NCBI RefSeq assembly: GCF_009602435.1
Contig: NZ_VZDQ01000027.1
Location: forward strand, 186,001-250,000
Reading direction: 5' to 3'
Source of the DNA: Sediminibacillus terrae
GTDB taxonomy: Bacteria > Bacillota > Bacilli > Bacillales > Amphibacillaceae
Length of the DNA: 64,000 nucleotides
The notes under the pieces were generated by a model. That model was not told the DNA's origin. It did no database searches and saw only the letters and a list, made by a program, of their open reading frames with translations. Shown one piece after another: positions 50,350 through 59,052 of the stretch. The translations under genes were made by a program, and so were the position numbers. How positions within the stretch are numbered: the stretch's first letter is position 1; the number at the start of each line of letters is the position of its first letter.

Positions 50350-50403
50350 ATAATGATTCTGTGTAGGATCTTACACCCAACTAAACAAGCTTGCCGCAAG
50401 CAG

Positions 50404-50431
50404 ATCCACACATTATGTGTGGATTTTTTTA
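50404..50431 (+). terminator. Terminator after the small peptide
   Basis: ATCCACACA pairs with TGTGTGGAT, TTA loop, then TTTTTT. Confidence 0.88.
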
Positions 50432-50583
50432 TCCTGTAAAAATGTACCGTTTAGGAATTTCGCAACTCTGCAAAATTTTTAGAGGATAGAATTAGGGAAA
50501 ACAGCGCTTTGCTTTTCATCTGGAAGCCCGCCTTCGTAATATTCTTGATCGACGGCGGTTCCTCAGGATAAAAGATTTGACTC

Positions 50584-50700
50584 ATGGCAGTTACCAGCTG
50601 TGACAGACTGTTTTCAATAAGAAGCGGCGCAGGATATGTGATGTGTCCGGAAGTATTGGCCGGGGGTGAAGACACCCCCGGCCTTTTTTATCATCATTGA
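50584..50700 (+). CDS. Possible 38-residue leader frame overlapping the ABC-F attenuator
   Basis: An ATG at 50584 opens a frame (MAVTSCDRLFSIRSGAGYVM ...) that runs through the terminator hairpin and stops at 50700, 22 bases before the ABC-F start. The ribosome binding site is weak and distant. A ribosome translating it would unfold the hairpin. Support is limited to this geometry. Confidence 0.25.
   Translation: MAVTSCDRLFSIRSGAGYVMCPEVLAGGEDTPGLFYHH
50658..50690 (+). terminator. Attenuator-like terminator before ABC-F gene
   Basis: A perfect 11-bp stem, GGCCGGGGGTG with CACCCCCGGCC, AAGA loop and TTTTTT, lies only 32 bases before the ABC-F ATG. No plus-strand gene other than the small frames lies ahead of it. 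Confidence 0.85.
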
Positions 50701-50722
50701 ATACAGAAAAGGAGCATGGATA

Positions 50723-52546
50723 ATGTTGATCACTTTAAAGGATATAAAGAAAATAATAGGAGGCACCATCCTTTTTGAAAAATTGAACCTGGAAATCAAA
50801 CCGGGAGAGAAAATAGGGTTGGTGGGAAGGAACGGCTCTGGTAAAACGACGATATTCAAAATGATTGTCAGACAGGAACTGTTTGACAAGGGGGATTTGT
50901 TCATCAAAAAAGGAACGAAAATCGGATATCTTAAGCAAGTGCCGCAGTATGCATCTGGTACGGTGAAAAGCTTTCTCTTGTCTGGGATGGAGGAGCTTCT
51001 TGCAATCAAGCAAAAGATGGAGAAACTGGAGGCAGAAATGCGGGAGGACGTGAATCTTGAACAGACATTGACGGAATACGGAAAAGTCCAGGAAGCGTTT
51101 ACCGCAGCTGGTGGATATGAGATGGATGCCCGACTGGAAAAGGTCGCCAATGGTTTGGGTATCAGCCATTTGATTAACCTTTCCTTTTCTTCGCTCAGTG
51201 GCGGAGAAAAGACCAAGGCAGGGTTGGCCAAATTGCTGTTGCAAAATCCTGACTTGCTTTTGCTGGATGAACCGACCAATCATCTGGATTTGGCGGCAAT
51301 CGAGTGGCTGGAGCAGTACATTGCCAACTATCAGGGAGCCGTATGTGTGGTTTCGCATGATCGTAATTTTTTAGATCATAGTATAGAGAAAATCATCGAT
51401 TTGGAGAATGGAGAAGCCCACTATTATAAAGGAAATTACTCACAATTTGTCCGGCAGAAGGAGGCGAAACTGCTTAGCGAGTTTGCTGCCTTCCAGGAAC
51501 AACAGCGAAAAATCAAAAAGATGAAGGAAACAATCAAACGACTGAAACAGTGGGCCAACCAGGCAAACCCGCCTAATGAAGGATTGCATAAACGGGCGAG
51601 GAACATGGAAAGAGCTTTGGAGCGAATGGAAAAAATCGAGCGGCCTGAAATCGACCCGGATAAAATGAAACTGGCATTACAAGCCGACCATCGTTCCGGC
51701 AAAGATGTCATCAAGGCGGAAGCGATATCCAAACAGTTTGCCGGAAGAGCTATTCTGAAGGACCTGGATTTGCATCTGCGGTACCAGGATCGTTTGGCGA
51801 TCGTCGGCGACAATGGAAGCGGAAAATCTACCTTGATGAAAATACTTCTTGGGGAACTCACTCCTGACAGCGGCAGGATTGCAACTGGCACGCACCTGGA
51901 AATCGGCTATCTTTCCCAACAGCCGAGCGACACAGAAGAGGATAAACGCTTGATTGACAAGTTCAGGGAAGAAGTTTCGGTTTCCGAGGGTCAGGCCCGT
52001 GGCTTGTTGGCCAACTTCATGTTTTATGGTTTTTCCGTTTTCAAGAAGATGGGACAGCTGAGCGGTGGGGAAAGAATGCGGCTGAAGCTGGCTGTTTTTA
52101 TGCACAGGGGGGTCAATGTTTTATTTTTAGACGAACCAACCAATCATTTGGACATGGATTCGCAGGAAGTGCTGGAGGAAGCTTTGGCTAAATTTAAAGG
52201 AACAGTTCTCTGTATATCGCATGACCGGTACTTTTTGAATAATTGTTTTCCGGAAACCGCTTATTTATTCGAAGGCAAATTACATCGGATGCCCGGGACC
52301 TACCAAGAAACAAACCATAAGTGGAAACGTTGGAAAGAATCGAAAGCCGGGAAACAGACAACACCGTCTAAGCAGAATCCGTCGATAGGCAAAGACAAGC
52401 TGGAGTATGAAGAATTGATCCTGGGGTTGGAGGAACAGCTTGAGGCCCTTACCAGACGCACGGATCTCTCGGTTGGACAGAGAAAGAAGGAGAAACAACG
52501 AATCGAAGAAAAAATCGAGTCCTGCTATGAAGCATGGTTGGAGTAA
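50723..52546 (+). CDS. ABC-F type ribosome protection protein
   Basis: The 607-residue soluble protein has two ABC domains without membrane helices. The first shows Walker A GLVGRNGSGKTT, signature FSSLSGGEKTKAGLAKLLL and DEPTNHLD. The second shows GDNGSGKST, signature QLSGGERMRLKLAVFM and FLDEPTNHLD. They are joined by a basic helical linker (~240-320) that would reach toward the peptidyl-transferase site. The C-terminal helical extension ends KIESCYEAWLE. The family includes antibiotic-resistance and translation factors. The ATG at 50723 follows AAAAGGAG. The leader suggests attenuation. Confidence 0.92.
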   Translation: MLITLKDIKKIIGGTILFEKLNLEIKPGEKIGLVGRNGSGKTTIFKMIVRQELFDKGDLFIKKGTKIGYLKQVPQYASGTVKSFLLSGMEELLAIKQKMEKLEAEMREDVNLEQTLTEYGKVQEAFTAAGGYEMDARLEKVANGLGISHLINLSFSSLSGGEKTKAGLAKLLLQNPDLLLLDEPTNHLDLAAIEWLEQYIANYQGAVCVVSHDRNFLDHSIEKIIDLENGEAHYYKGNYSQFVRQKEAKLLSEFAAFQEQQRKIKKMKETIKRLKQWANQANPPNEGLHKRARNMERALERMEKIERPEIDPDKMKLALQADHRSGKDVIKAEAISKQFAGRAILKDLDLHLRYQDRLAIVGDNGSGKSTLMKILLGELTPDSGRIATGTHLEIGYLSQQPSDTEEDKRLIDKFREEVSVSEGQARGLLANFMFYGFSVFKKMGQLSGGERMRLKLAVFMHRGVNVLFLDEPTNHLDMDSQEVLEEALAKFKGTVLCISHDRYFLNNCFPETAYLFEGKLHRMPGTYQETNHKWKRWKESKAGKQTTPSKQNPSIGKDKLEYEELILGLEEQLEALTRRTDLSVGQRKKEKQRIEEKIESCYEAWLE

Positions 52547-52864
52547 CTTAACATTTTTATAAGAGAGGTGTTCCTTGGAATATGTTTGACCGCTTTTTAC
52601 CTGGGGAAGATACTGGCAGCATTCATTCTGAGTGACTGAAGCATTGCAATCATTCGTGACAGGATGAATGGAACGCACAGCATGATGAGCATGTGGCTTG
52701 AATGGAATATGGGGCAGTGACATGTCATTAAATCGTAATATTTGTCACGAAAATTAAATATTCAGGTTTGAGCACAGAAACGGCGGGTATATGGATAGAG
52801 ATAAGTTTAGTAGGTAACGGTAATAGGCCAAGTGACTAGAAATAATAGCCCAGGAGGTACATCC
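52547..52864. other. Gap without a supported gene
   Basis: The 318 bases contain no convincing frame or terminator; a short inverted match TGACATGTCA stands at about 52717. The promoter of the glutaredoxin-like gene is expected near its end. Confidence 0.4.
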
Positions 52865-53149
52865 ATGACAAAGCAGAATGTCGTCGTTTATGTCAGTGAC
52901 AATTGTACGCAATGTCAGGAGCTGACAGCACAGCTTGACCGCTGGGAAATCGAATATACAGAGAAAAACATTTCCAGGCACAAAGCTTATATCCAGGAGA
53001 TGCAGAGTCATGACATTTATGGAACACCGGCCGTATTTATAGATGACTATAAAATTTTGGGATTTCAGAAGCAAAAACTGCGGAATGCTTTGATGGTGAA
53101 GTCCGGCCGCAGCATATCCCGGGAAAAATATCTTTTTAAAAAACAGTAG
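52865..53149 (+). CDS. Glutaredoxin-like protein
   Basis: The 94-residue product has a redox pair CTQCQE near the N-terminus (VVYVSDNCTQCQELTAQLDR). The fold continues IEYTEKNISRHKAYIQEM and a cis-Pro region YGTPAVFIDDYKILGF. This is the glutaredoxin/NrdH-like class and could reduce disulfides or supply electrons. AGGAGGTA lies before the ATG at 52865; an in-frame start at 52832 has no site. Confidence 0.87.
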   Translation: MTKQNVVVYVSDNCTQCQELTAQLDRWEIEYTEKNISRHKAYIQEMQSHDIYGTPAVFIDDYKILGFQKQKLRNALMVKSGRSISREKYLFKKQ

Positions 53150-53305
53150 GAACAACATGTGCCTGCTGTTTTTTATGCGGATTCTCACAAACTTGGGGGA
53201 CTGGGGAAAAACCATTTTAAAACGGCATGAATGGCTTGCTTCATTGCTTAACCTTTTTCATCATCGACGCATAGGGTATTGTAAAAGGCAAGAAGGGGTG
53301 TTTAT

Positions 53306-53683
53306 ATGAATCAGTGGAGAGCGCCATATCCAGGCTATGGTTACCAGCAGCCAATTGAAAGCTATCAGCAGCCTGGTCAACCAAACCAACCGCCCCCGTT
53401 TATGGGCCAAACCCAACATGCCGTGATTCCACCATCCGGTCCGCCTTACAATCAATTTATGAAACCGCCCCATCCTTCCCCTTGGCCGCAGCAGAACACT
53501 TCTGCATCCGGAGGGCCGTACGGTCAGGTGCCAGGAGGCGGGTTCATTCATTATTTTCAAGACAAAAACGGGCAGATGGACCTCGACAAAATGTTGAATA
53601 CGGTTGGACAGATGGCAACCACGTTCCAACAGGTGGCGCCGCTGTTCAAGGGGTTCGGTTCTTTCATAAAAGGAATAAAGTGA
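53306..53683 (+). CDS. yppG: YppG family protein
   Basis: The 125-residue product has the YppG composition: an N-terminal half rich in Pro, Gln, Tyr and Gly (PYPGYGYQQPIESYQQPGQP), then FIHYFQDKNGQMDLDKMLNT and TVGQMATTFQQVAPLFKGFG. It ends SFIKGIK. YppG-type proteins are conserved in Bacillus with unknown function and occur near other yppD-yppG genes in B. subtilis, not here. AAGGGGTG precedes the ATG. A terminator follows the stop. Confidence 0.9.
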   Translation: MNQWRAPYPGYGYQQPIESYQQPGQPNQPPPFMGQTQHAVIPPSGPPYNQFMKPPHPSPWPQQNTSASGGPYGQVPGGGFIHYFQDKNGQMDLDKMLNTVGQMATTFQQVAPLFKGFGSFIKGIK

Positions 53684-53718
53684 AACCCTTTGCCATCGTT
53701 CCGGCAAGGGTTTTTTTA
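53683..53718 (+). terminator. Terminator after yppG
   Basis: AAACCCTT(T)GCC pairs with GGCAAGGGTTT (one bulged base), followed by TTTT. Confidence 0.85.
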
Positions 53719-53915
53719 TCCTGGACGCAAAGAGATGGATCCGAAGCAGGAAGACGTCCCGCAGCGAAAGAGGGTGCTGCCCATCCTTGGCCGTGTCTTG
53801 GTTTCTTGCTGGATTAGCAGACAGGAAGACGGGTATAAATAAGTAGTCCCTGATGAAATATTTTGATTTACAGGCGGCAGTTCGCATAAAATTGATATAG
53901 CAAAGGAGATTCAAC

Positions 53916-54638
53916 ATGATCGGCTGTTTATGTATCCATGGATATACAGGCGGTCCCTATGAAGTGGAACCATTGGCGGAGCGGTTAAAGGAAAAGACCG
54001 ACTGGCAGGTGGTAGTGCCCTGTCTTCCAGGCCATGGAAATACGCTGGCATTGAAAGGTGTTCCTTTCGAGCAATGGGTATCGGCTGCAGAGGATGAAAT
54101 GAAAAAATTAGTCAATAAATGTGACAGTGTCTATGTCATCGGATTTTCAATGGGCGGGATGATCGCAAGTTATTTGGCAGCCAAATACAAGGTGAACAAA
54201 TTGGCATTGCTGTCACCAGCAGGAAAATACTTAAATTTCAAACAAATGGGCATCGAAATCGGCCGGTTCATGGTGAAAGGGGTCAAGGGACAGCTTAAGC
54301 AGGATCCGTTATACAGTAACTACAAAGAGAAATTCGGTTCCGTTCCCTTTACCTCCATGCGGGAATTTCAAAAATGCGTCCGGTTCACACGGCCGTATCT
54401 TCGGAAGATCGAATGCCCCGTGCTGATTGCTCAAGGCCGTCAGGACAGCATGGTTCCGTATAAGACCTTACATTATCTGGACAAGGAGATAACAGCGGAA
54501 ACAGATCTCATCCTGTATGATCAATCGAAACATCACATATGTCTGGGAGAGGAAAAAGAAGAATTGATCCAAAACGTGTACTCGTTTTTAACTAGCGAAA
54601 AAGGGGTTTTAGATGAAGGTGAAGTCGTTCTCCAATAA
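53916..54638 (+). CDS. Alpha/beta hydrolase, carboxylesterase-like
   Basis: The 240-residue hydrolase has the HGYTGGPYEVEPLAERLKEK oxyanion region, nucleophile elbow GFSMGGM (Ser), LPGHGNT, and a C-terminal Asp and His (QDSMVPYKTL, SKHHICL). It resembles the small thermostable esterases (Est30-like) of Bacillaceae. It cleaves short-chain carboxyl esters. The next gene overlaps by 26 bases, so it is translated as one operon with a transporter. AAAGGAG precedes the ATG. Confidence 0.9.
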   Translation: MIGCLCIHGYTGGPYEVEPLAERLKEKTDWQVVVPCLPGHGNTLALKGVPFEQWVSAAEDEMKKLVNKCDSVYVIGFSMGGMIASYLAAKYKVNKLALLSPAGKYLNFKQMGIEIGRFMVKGVKGQLKQDPLYSNYKEKFGSVPFTSMREFQKCVRFTRPYLRKIECPVLIAQGRQDSMVPYKTLHYLDKEITAETDLILYDQSKHHICLGEEKEELIQNVYSFLTSEKGVLDEGEVVLQ

Positions 54639-56097
54639 CAAAGCAGCAATTCATCCACCCTTCTTTTATGGGTGGATCATTGTGTTTATCGCCGGGCTGA
54701 GTGTATTTTTTTCCGGACCCGGTCAAACGTATTCCATTTCGATTTTCATTGATTACTATATTGCAGATTTCGATTATTCACGTTCTTTCGTATCGGGAAT
54801 TTATTCGTCTGCCACATTGGCTGCCGGGTTTTCGTTGTTCCTGATCGGGAGATTGGTCGACCGTTTCGGGCAGCGGATCATGATGGCAATAGTGGCGAGT
54901 ATGCTGGCAATTGCCTGTTTTTGGAACGCTCTATTGACAGGGGCAGTTATGATGTTTCTCGGTATTTTCATGCTCCGCTTATTTGGACAAGGTTCGATGA
55001 CTCTTCTCCCCAATACCCTTGTTCCACAATGGTTCCGTGCGAAAAGGGGAAGGGCGCTGAGCCTGATGACCATCGGCGGTTTTGCAGGCCCGGCACTGTT
55101 TCCTCCAATCAATACCTGGCTGGTCGACGAGGTCGGCTGGAGATGGACATGGACGTTTTGGGGTATCATGCTGCTAATTGTTTTTGTTCCATTAGCGATA
55201 TTTTTCGTGCGAAACCAGCCGAAGGACATTGGCGAACAGCCAGATGGGCAGGTGAAACAAGGAACAGCGGGAAACAGATGGAACCTGAAAGATGCCGCCA
55301 GGACGAAGTTGTTCTGGGTCATCCTTGCAGCCCTTGCTCTGGTTGTGAGCATTTGGATCGGCAGCAGCTATAACTGGCTTACAGCATTGATTTTCTGGAT
55401 TGTTCTTTTAATCGTGGCTGGTCCTTCTGCCTATCTGTTCAAACGGTTTCGAGCGAAACAAGGAATGAATCAAACACAACCGGTCAATCCGAATGTTGAT
55501 GAAAACGAAGTCAGCTGGACATTAAAGGAAGCGATGAGAACAAGGGCTTTCTGGTTCATCTTGTTTGCCGTCAGTGTACCTGCGTTGGTGAATACCGGCA
55601 TAACCTTTCATATTGTTTCTATTGCTGACGGAAAAGGACTTTCGCCAGAAACAGCCGCGCTGGTGCTATCATTGATGGCAATATTCGGATTTCCGGTCAG
55701 CTTTGTCGTCGGGTACCTGGTCGATCGTATTTCCGTCCACTATATTCTGGCGGTTACGTTTCTTGGCCATATCATTTCCTTGCTTGTATTGTTGTTTACC
55801 GATTCTGCCGCCATGGCGATAGCCTTTGGAGTAATATGGGGAGTGGTCAACGGGTTTGAACGGATTACGCTCAACATTGTCTGGCCGAATTACTTCGGTC
55901 GTGATCATCTGGGCAGTATAAAAGGACTTGCCCAAACCTGCATGGTTATTTCGTCTGCATTCGGGCCGTTGCCGTTTGGCTTGTTTTATGACCTGTTTGG
56001 CGGTTATCAGGAAATCCTGCTGGTCATGCTGCTGCTCCCGATCGCTGCAGGAACTTTGAGTCTGTTTGCTCCGCAGCCGGCTTATAAAAATAACTGA
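54613..56097 (+). CDS. MFS transporter (OFA/OxlT-like family)
   Basis: The 494-residue protein has twelve membrane helices in two halves, joined by a cytoplasmic loop (~205-235). An N-terminal stretch HPPFFYGWIIVFIAGLSVFF and GPGQTYSISIF-type helix-1 pattern with LVDRFGQR between helices 2 and 3 are typical of oxalate/formate-antiporter relatives. It lies in an operon with an esterase and probably imports or exports a small carboxylic compound or the esterase substrate. The start overlaps the end of the esterase gene by 26 bases. Confidence 0.88.
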   Translation: MKVKSFSNNKAAIHPPFFYGWIIVFIAGLSVFFSGPGQTYSISIFIDYYIADFDYSRSFVSGIYSSATLAAGFSLFLIGRLVDRFGQRIMMAIVASMLAIACFWNALLTGAVMMFLGIFMLRLFGQGSMTLLPNTLVPQWFRAKRGRALSLMTIGGFAGPALFPPINTWLVDEVGWRWTWTFWGIMLLIVFVPLAIFFVRNQPKDIGEQPDGQVKQGTAGNRWNLKDAARTKLFWVILAALALVVSIWIGSSYNWLTALIFWIVLLIVAGPSAYLFKRFRAKQGMNQTQPVNPNVDENEVSWTLKEAMRTRAFWFILFAVSVPALVNTGITFHIVSIADGKGLSPETAALVLSLMAIFGFPVSFVVGYLVDRISVHYILAVTFLGHIISLLVLLFTDSAAMAIAFGVIWGVVNGFERITLNIVWPNYFGRDHLGSIKGLAQTCMVISSAFGPLPFGLFYDLFGGYQEILLVMLLLPIAAGTLSLFAPQPAYKNN

Positions 56098-56323
56098 CAA
56101 AGTTGGCAGCCATTTGGATTTATACATTAGAGGCTGGGACCCAACCAAAAACGGATGAGAGCGATACGTATGACAAGAGAAGGCTGGCATCTATCCCACC
56201 CGGCATGGGAAATGCTTTTTGTGGAGATATAATCCGTTTCCGTGGGACGCACAGTAATATAGACGGTCAACCAATAGCATAAAGGGAAGTACATCAAAAC
56301 AGCTTGCCCTTAAATGAAAAAGC
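56098..56323. other. Gap with a trace of the terminator lead
   Basis: GAGGCTGGGACCCAACCAAA at about 56130 resembles the lead of the repeat-type terminators, but no hairpin follows. A fragment TTTCCGTGGGACGCAC at about 56238 resembles element P. No gene is seen. Confidence 0.4.
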
Positions 56324-56395
56324 AAAAAACCGAACGAATTCGAATGCTTCTTGGCATGTCGAAATAACGTTCGGTTTTTGCTTTGGCCGCCATTT
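56324..56395. terminator. Repeat-type terminator (copy T6)
   Basis: AAAAAACCGAACGAATTCGA pairs imperfectly with TCGAAATAACGTTCGGTTTTT. The lead (minus strand GGCGGCCAAAGC) points to degV. It also closes the upstream MFS operon. Confidence 0.85.
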
Positions 56396-56452
56396 TATCA
56401 GACGGGATGTCAGAGGAAAGCCAGTTAGTTGATCAAACGTTTGATCAAAGCG

Positions 56453-57310
56453 TCAATCTTTGAAAAAGGCGATGACCAGGCCGCCTTCTCCGGCATAAGT
56501 TGAGATGAGCGGTCCCATTTCGGTTAAAATGGTATCTTTGAATGGATACTTTTGCTTAATATCCTCCAATACTTTCTTCGCCCGTTCTTCTGCATTGCAA
56601 TGGGTCATGGCAATCAGTTTGTCTTCGAAGTTGCGGGTGTACTCTCCGATTTGTTCAATAAACCGGCGGACCGATTTTTTATCACCGCGGACTTTTTCAC
56701 TTACTTCGATGACGCCTTCTTCCTCGCTTGCCTTCATCAACAATTTAATGTTGAGGGTTTTGGCGATCGTTCCTTTCACTCGATCCAATCTTCCTCCTTT
56801 GATGAGGTTTTCGATTGTTTTCAGAACGAACAGGGTAGTAGTCTGTTCCACTTTGATATGCAAATGTTGCACGAGCTGTTCGTAGGAATAACCTTCATCC
56901 ATCTTCTTGGCTGCTTCATGCAGCAACAAAATAAGGCCGGACGATGCAGTTTTTGTATTGATTACTTCAATTTTTCTTTCAGGCTCTTCTTGAAGAAGCA
57001 TTTCTTTCCCCGCTTCGGCATTCTCGTACGTGCTACTTACGCCTTTCGTCAAAGAAAGCATAACAATCGGTGTTTCTGGATCGACTTCTTTGTAAGCATG
57101 GTAAAAATCATTTGGGTTCGGCGCGGCGGAACGGGGAAGCTCCTCTGCTGTCCTCATCATTTGATTGAAGGCAGGTATGTCGAGGTCAACTCCAGTCCGA
57201 TACTGCTTTTCTCCAAAATTCAGGTAAAGCGGAACCACCTTCACTTGCAATTCCTCTTCCATTTGCTTAGATAGGTCTGCACTTCCGTCTGTCATTAATT
57301 GAATTCTCAT
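56453..57310 (-). CDS. DegV family fatty-acid-binding protein
   Basis: The 285-residue product has the DegV fold: IQLMTDGSADLSKQMEEELQ (first Ser/Thr-Asp-x-x-x-Asp region), VVPLYLNFGEKQY, the PNPNDFYHAY and SLTKGVSSTYENAE stretch (fatty-acid carboxylate), and IKGGRLDRVKGTIAKTLNIK in the second half. DegV/FakB proteins present fatty acids to the kinase FakA. AAAGGAG precedes the ATG. It has an extended -10 promoter and a repeat-type terminator. Confidence 0.92.
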   Translation of the reverse strand: MRIQLMTDGSADLSKQMEEELQVKVVPLYLNFGEKQYRTGVDLDIPAFNQMMRTAEELPRSAAPNPNDFYHAYKEVDPETPIVMLSLTKGVSSTYENAEAGKEMLLQEEPERKIEVINTKTASSGLILLLHEAAKKMDEGYSYEQLVQHLHIKVEQTTTLFVLKTIENLIKGGRLDRVKGTIAKTLNIKLLMKASEEEGVIEVSEKVRGDKKSVRRFIEQIGEYTRNFEDKLIAMTHCNAEERAKKVLEDIKQKYPFKDTILTEMGPLISTYAGEGGLVIAFFKD

Positions 57311-57351
57311 GGCATCTCCTTTAAATACGTTAGTCAGATTTAGTTGTTTTT

Positions 57352-57360
57352 ATTATAGCA
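57352..57360 (-). promoter_or_regulatory. Extended -10 promoter of degV-family gene
   Basis: On the minus strand TGCTATAAT (TG, one base, TATAAT) lies 42 bases before the ATG. Just upstream is the inverted repeat ATAGGT-8-ACCTAT (57367-57386), a possible operator. Confidence 0.5.
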
Positions 57361-57386
57361 TGCGATATAGGTCGTATAATACCTAT

Positions 57387-57726
57387 TACGTTAGCCACAT
57401 TTCCATATCAGGAAATTGGTATTATCCCTATCGAATCACTGCTATATCTCCGTTGTAGAAATACAATGTGCTTTTCATGGATGGCTTATTAAGCCGTATG
57501 AGTGGTAAATCATTGGAGGTTTTTTGCGTGGCCATCACTCCCCGCTGCACAGATGTTTTCGGTTGGACAGGTAACTGCAGCCCCAAGGAATGTTTTCGGC
57601 AGCATCTCATCCTATAAGAGTATCAACTGTATTTTCAAAGTGTCTTCGTGTATCTCTAACGCTAAATGTGTGCATTCTGTATAGATATGCCTAATGTTCA
57701 ATCGGCTCGAGCCATAAGGACGATGT
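57387..57726. other. Gap without a supported gene
   Basis: The minus-strand frame at 57428-57610 (60 codons) has no ribosome binding site and no protein-like pattern. I see no gene here. Confidence 0.4.
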
Positions 57727-58631
57727 TTATCCCCGTTTACTCGTTCGGGACAACGTAAGTCTGGGTTTCCTGCCGGAGGTACTGACGATAAACAGAAACA
57801 AACCGAAGAGGATAATCGTTCCTCCGAGCCACTGCGACCAGGTAATTTGCTCGTCCAGGATGAGATAGGCTAACACCGAAGCACCGACGGGTTCGAAAAT
57901 AATGCTCATCGAAATCACTGCTGTACTTACCCATTTGATAGCCCAATTAAACAGGGTATGGCCAAAAAAAGTCGGGATGATGGCCAAGGCTATAAAGACA
58001 AGCCAATCGTTGGCGGGGTATCCAGTAAATGGGTGTTGTAAAATCAAATTATAGATGATCAAGGTGATGGCGCTTATTCCGTACACGACAAAGGTGTAAG
58101 GCATCAAGGCAAGTCTTTTGCGGGTATGCTGTCCCACCAGTAAGTATCCAGTCACCATGACGGCACCAACCAAGGCGAGCAAATCGCCGAACAAAGCCAT
58201 CCCGCTTATTTGAAAATCTCCCCAGCTGATGATGATGCTGCCTGTCACGGCGATGGCCATACTTATCAAAAACGTTCCTGAAAAAACAGGAAAGTACCGA
58301 GAAATGCAAAAATAGGCTGTAACGTTACCAAAACGACAGAGCTGGCGACGGATGTATAATTTAACGACTCGAACCAAAAAATAAAGTGAAAGGCGAGGAA
58401 TACCCCGGCAAGTGCTGCCAGCAGCCAATCTTTTCTGGAAATGGCCGCCAAGTCACTGCGATGCTTGATGAGTACATAAGGAGACATGATTAAGACAGCC
58501 AGCAGCAGCCGGTAATTTGCAATGATGGAAGCGGGTGCTGTTTCAGCGAGCTTGACAAGCACGGCTGCCGTCGAAACAGCGATGACCCCGATACTGATCG
58601 CAATCGAAGGATGTACCGATGGTTTGTTCAT
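57727..58631 (-). pseudogene. EamA/DMT transporter interrupted by a one-base deletion
   Basis: Two overlapping minus-strand frames together make one drug/metabolite transporter of about 300 residues. The first half starts at ATG 58631 (AAGGAG upstream; IAISIGVIAVSTAAVLVKLA ... TLQPIFAFLGTFLFFQERF). The second half runs ISMAIAVTGSIIISWGDFQI ... SIIFEPVGASVLAYLILDEQ to 57727. The break is at a T5 run (plus-strand A5 at 58268-58272); a T6 run would join ERF to LISMAIAV. It may be a true mutation or a sequence error. About ten membrane helices are seen over both halves. Confidence 0.85.
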
Positions 58632-59052
58632 GTAGTTTCTCCTTATCATCAATGTTTTTTTCATTCTAACACTCATTTATTTGAAAATCATTTTTAATAC
58701 AGGTAGAATTAGGGCATAGAGTGTGATAAGATTTATTAATCCATTGAATGCTTGCCAAAGAAGCCTCTTTCGAGAAGGTGAAGGAAGGCTTTTTCATTTG
58801 CAGCAGAGCGTATTTTCAAGAAAGAACAAAAAACTGGACGCAACAGGGATGAATCGCCTGGTTTTTTCATCACACGGCAGGAATGTGGAACTTGAAAACA
58901 GAAGTCGATTCGACACAAACGAATTGTTTAAATAGATGTAATTGTTTCTAAGAGCGGTTTAGAAGCCAAGAGGATCGGCTTGAAGGACAAGTTCTCAAAT
59001 CGTGCTGAATACGTGCATATGAGAATTTTGTTAAAAGGAGTAGAAAAAAATA
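58632..59052. other. Long upstream region of cshA
   Basis: The 421 bases have no gene. A weak hairpin (AAGCCT/AGGCTTTTT, about 58761-58793) and another (TTCTCA/TGAGAA, 58992-59025) are seen. DEAD-box helicase genes commonly have long leaders, but no promoter is identified. Confidence 0.4.

Noticed and set aside
50451-50675. 74-codon minus-strand frame before the ABC-F gene
   Set aside because: Its composition is somewhat protein-like (SIKNITKAGFQMKSKALFSL), but its ATG lies inside the terminator hairpin and no ribosome site is present. It may be a fragment of a lost gene, but support is too weak.
57428-57610. 60-codon minus-strand frame between DegV and the EamA pseudogene
   Set aside because: No ribosome binding site, no recognisable motif, and composition unlike nearby genes.
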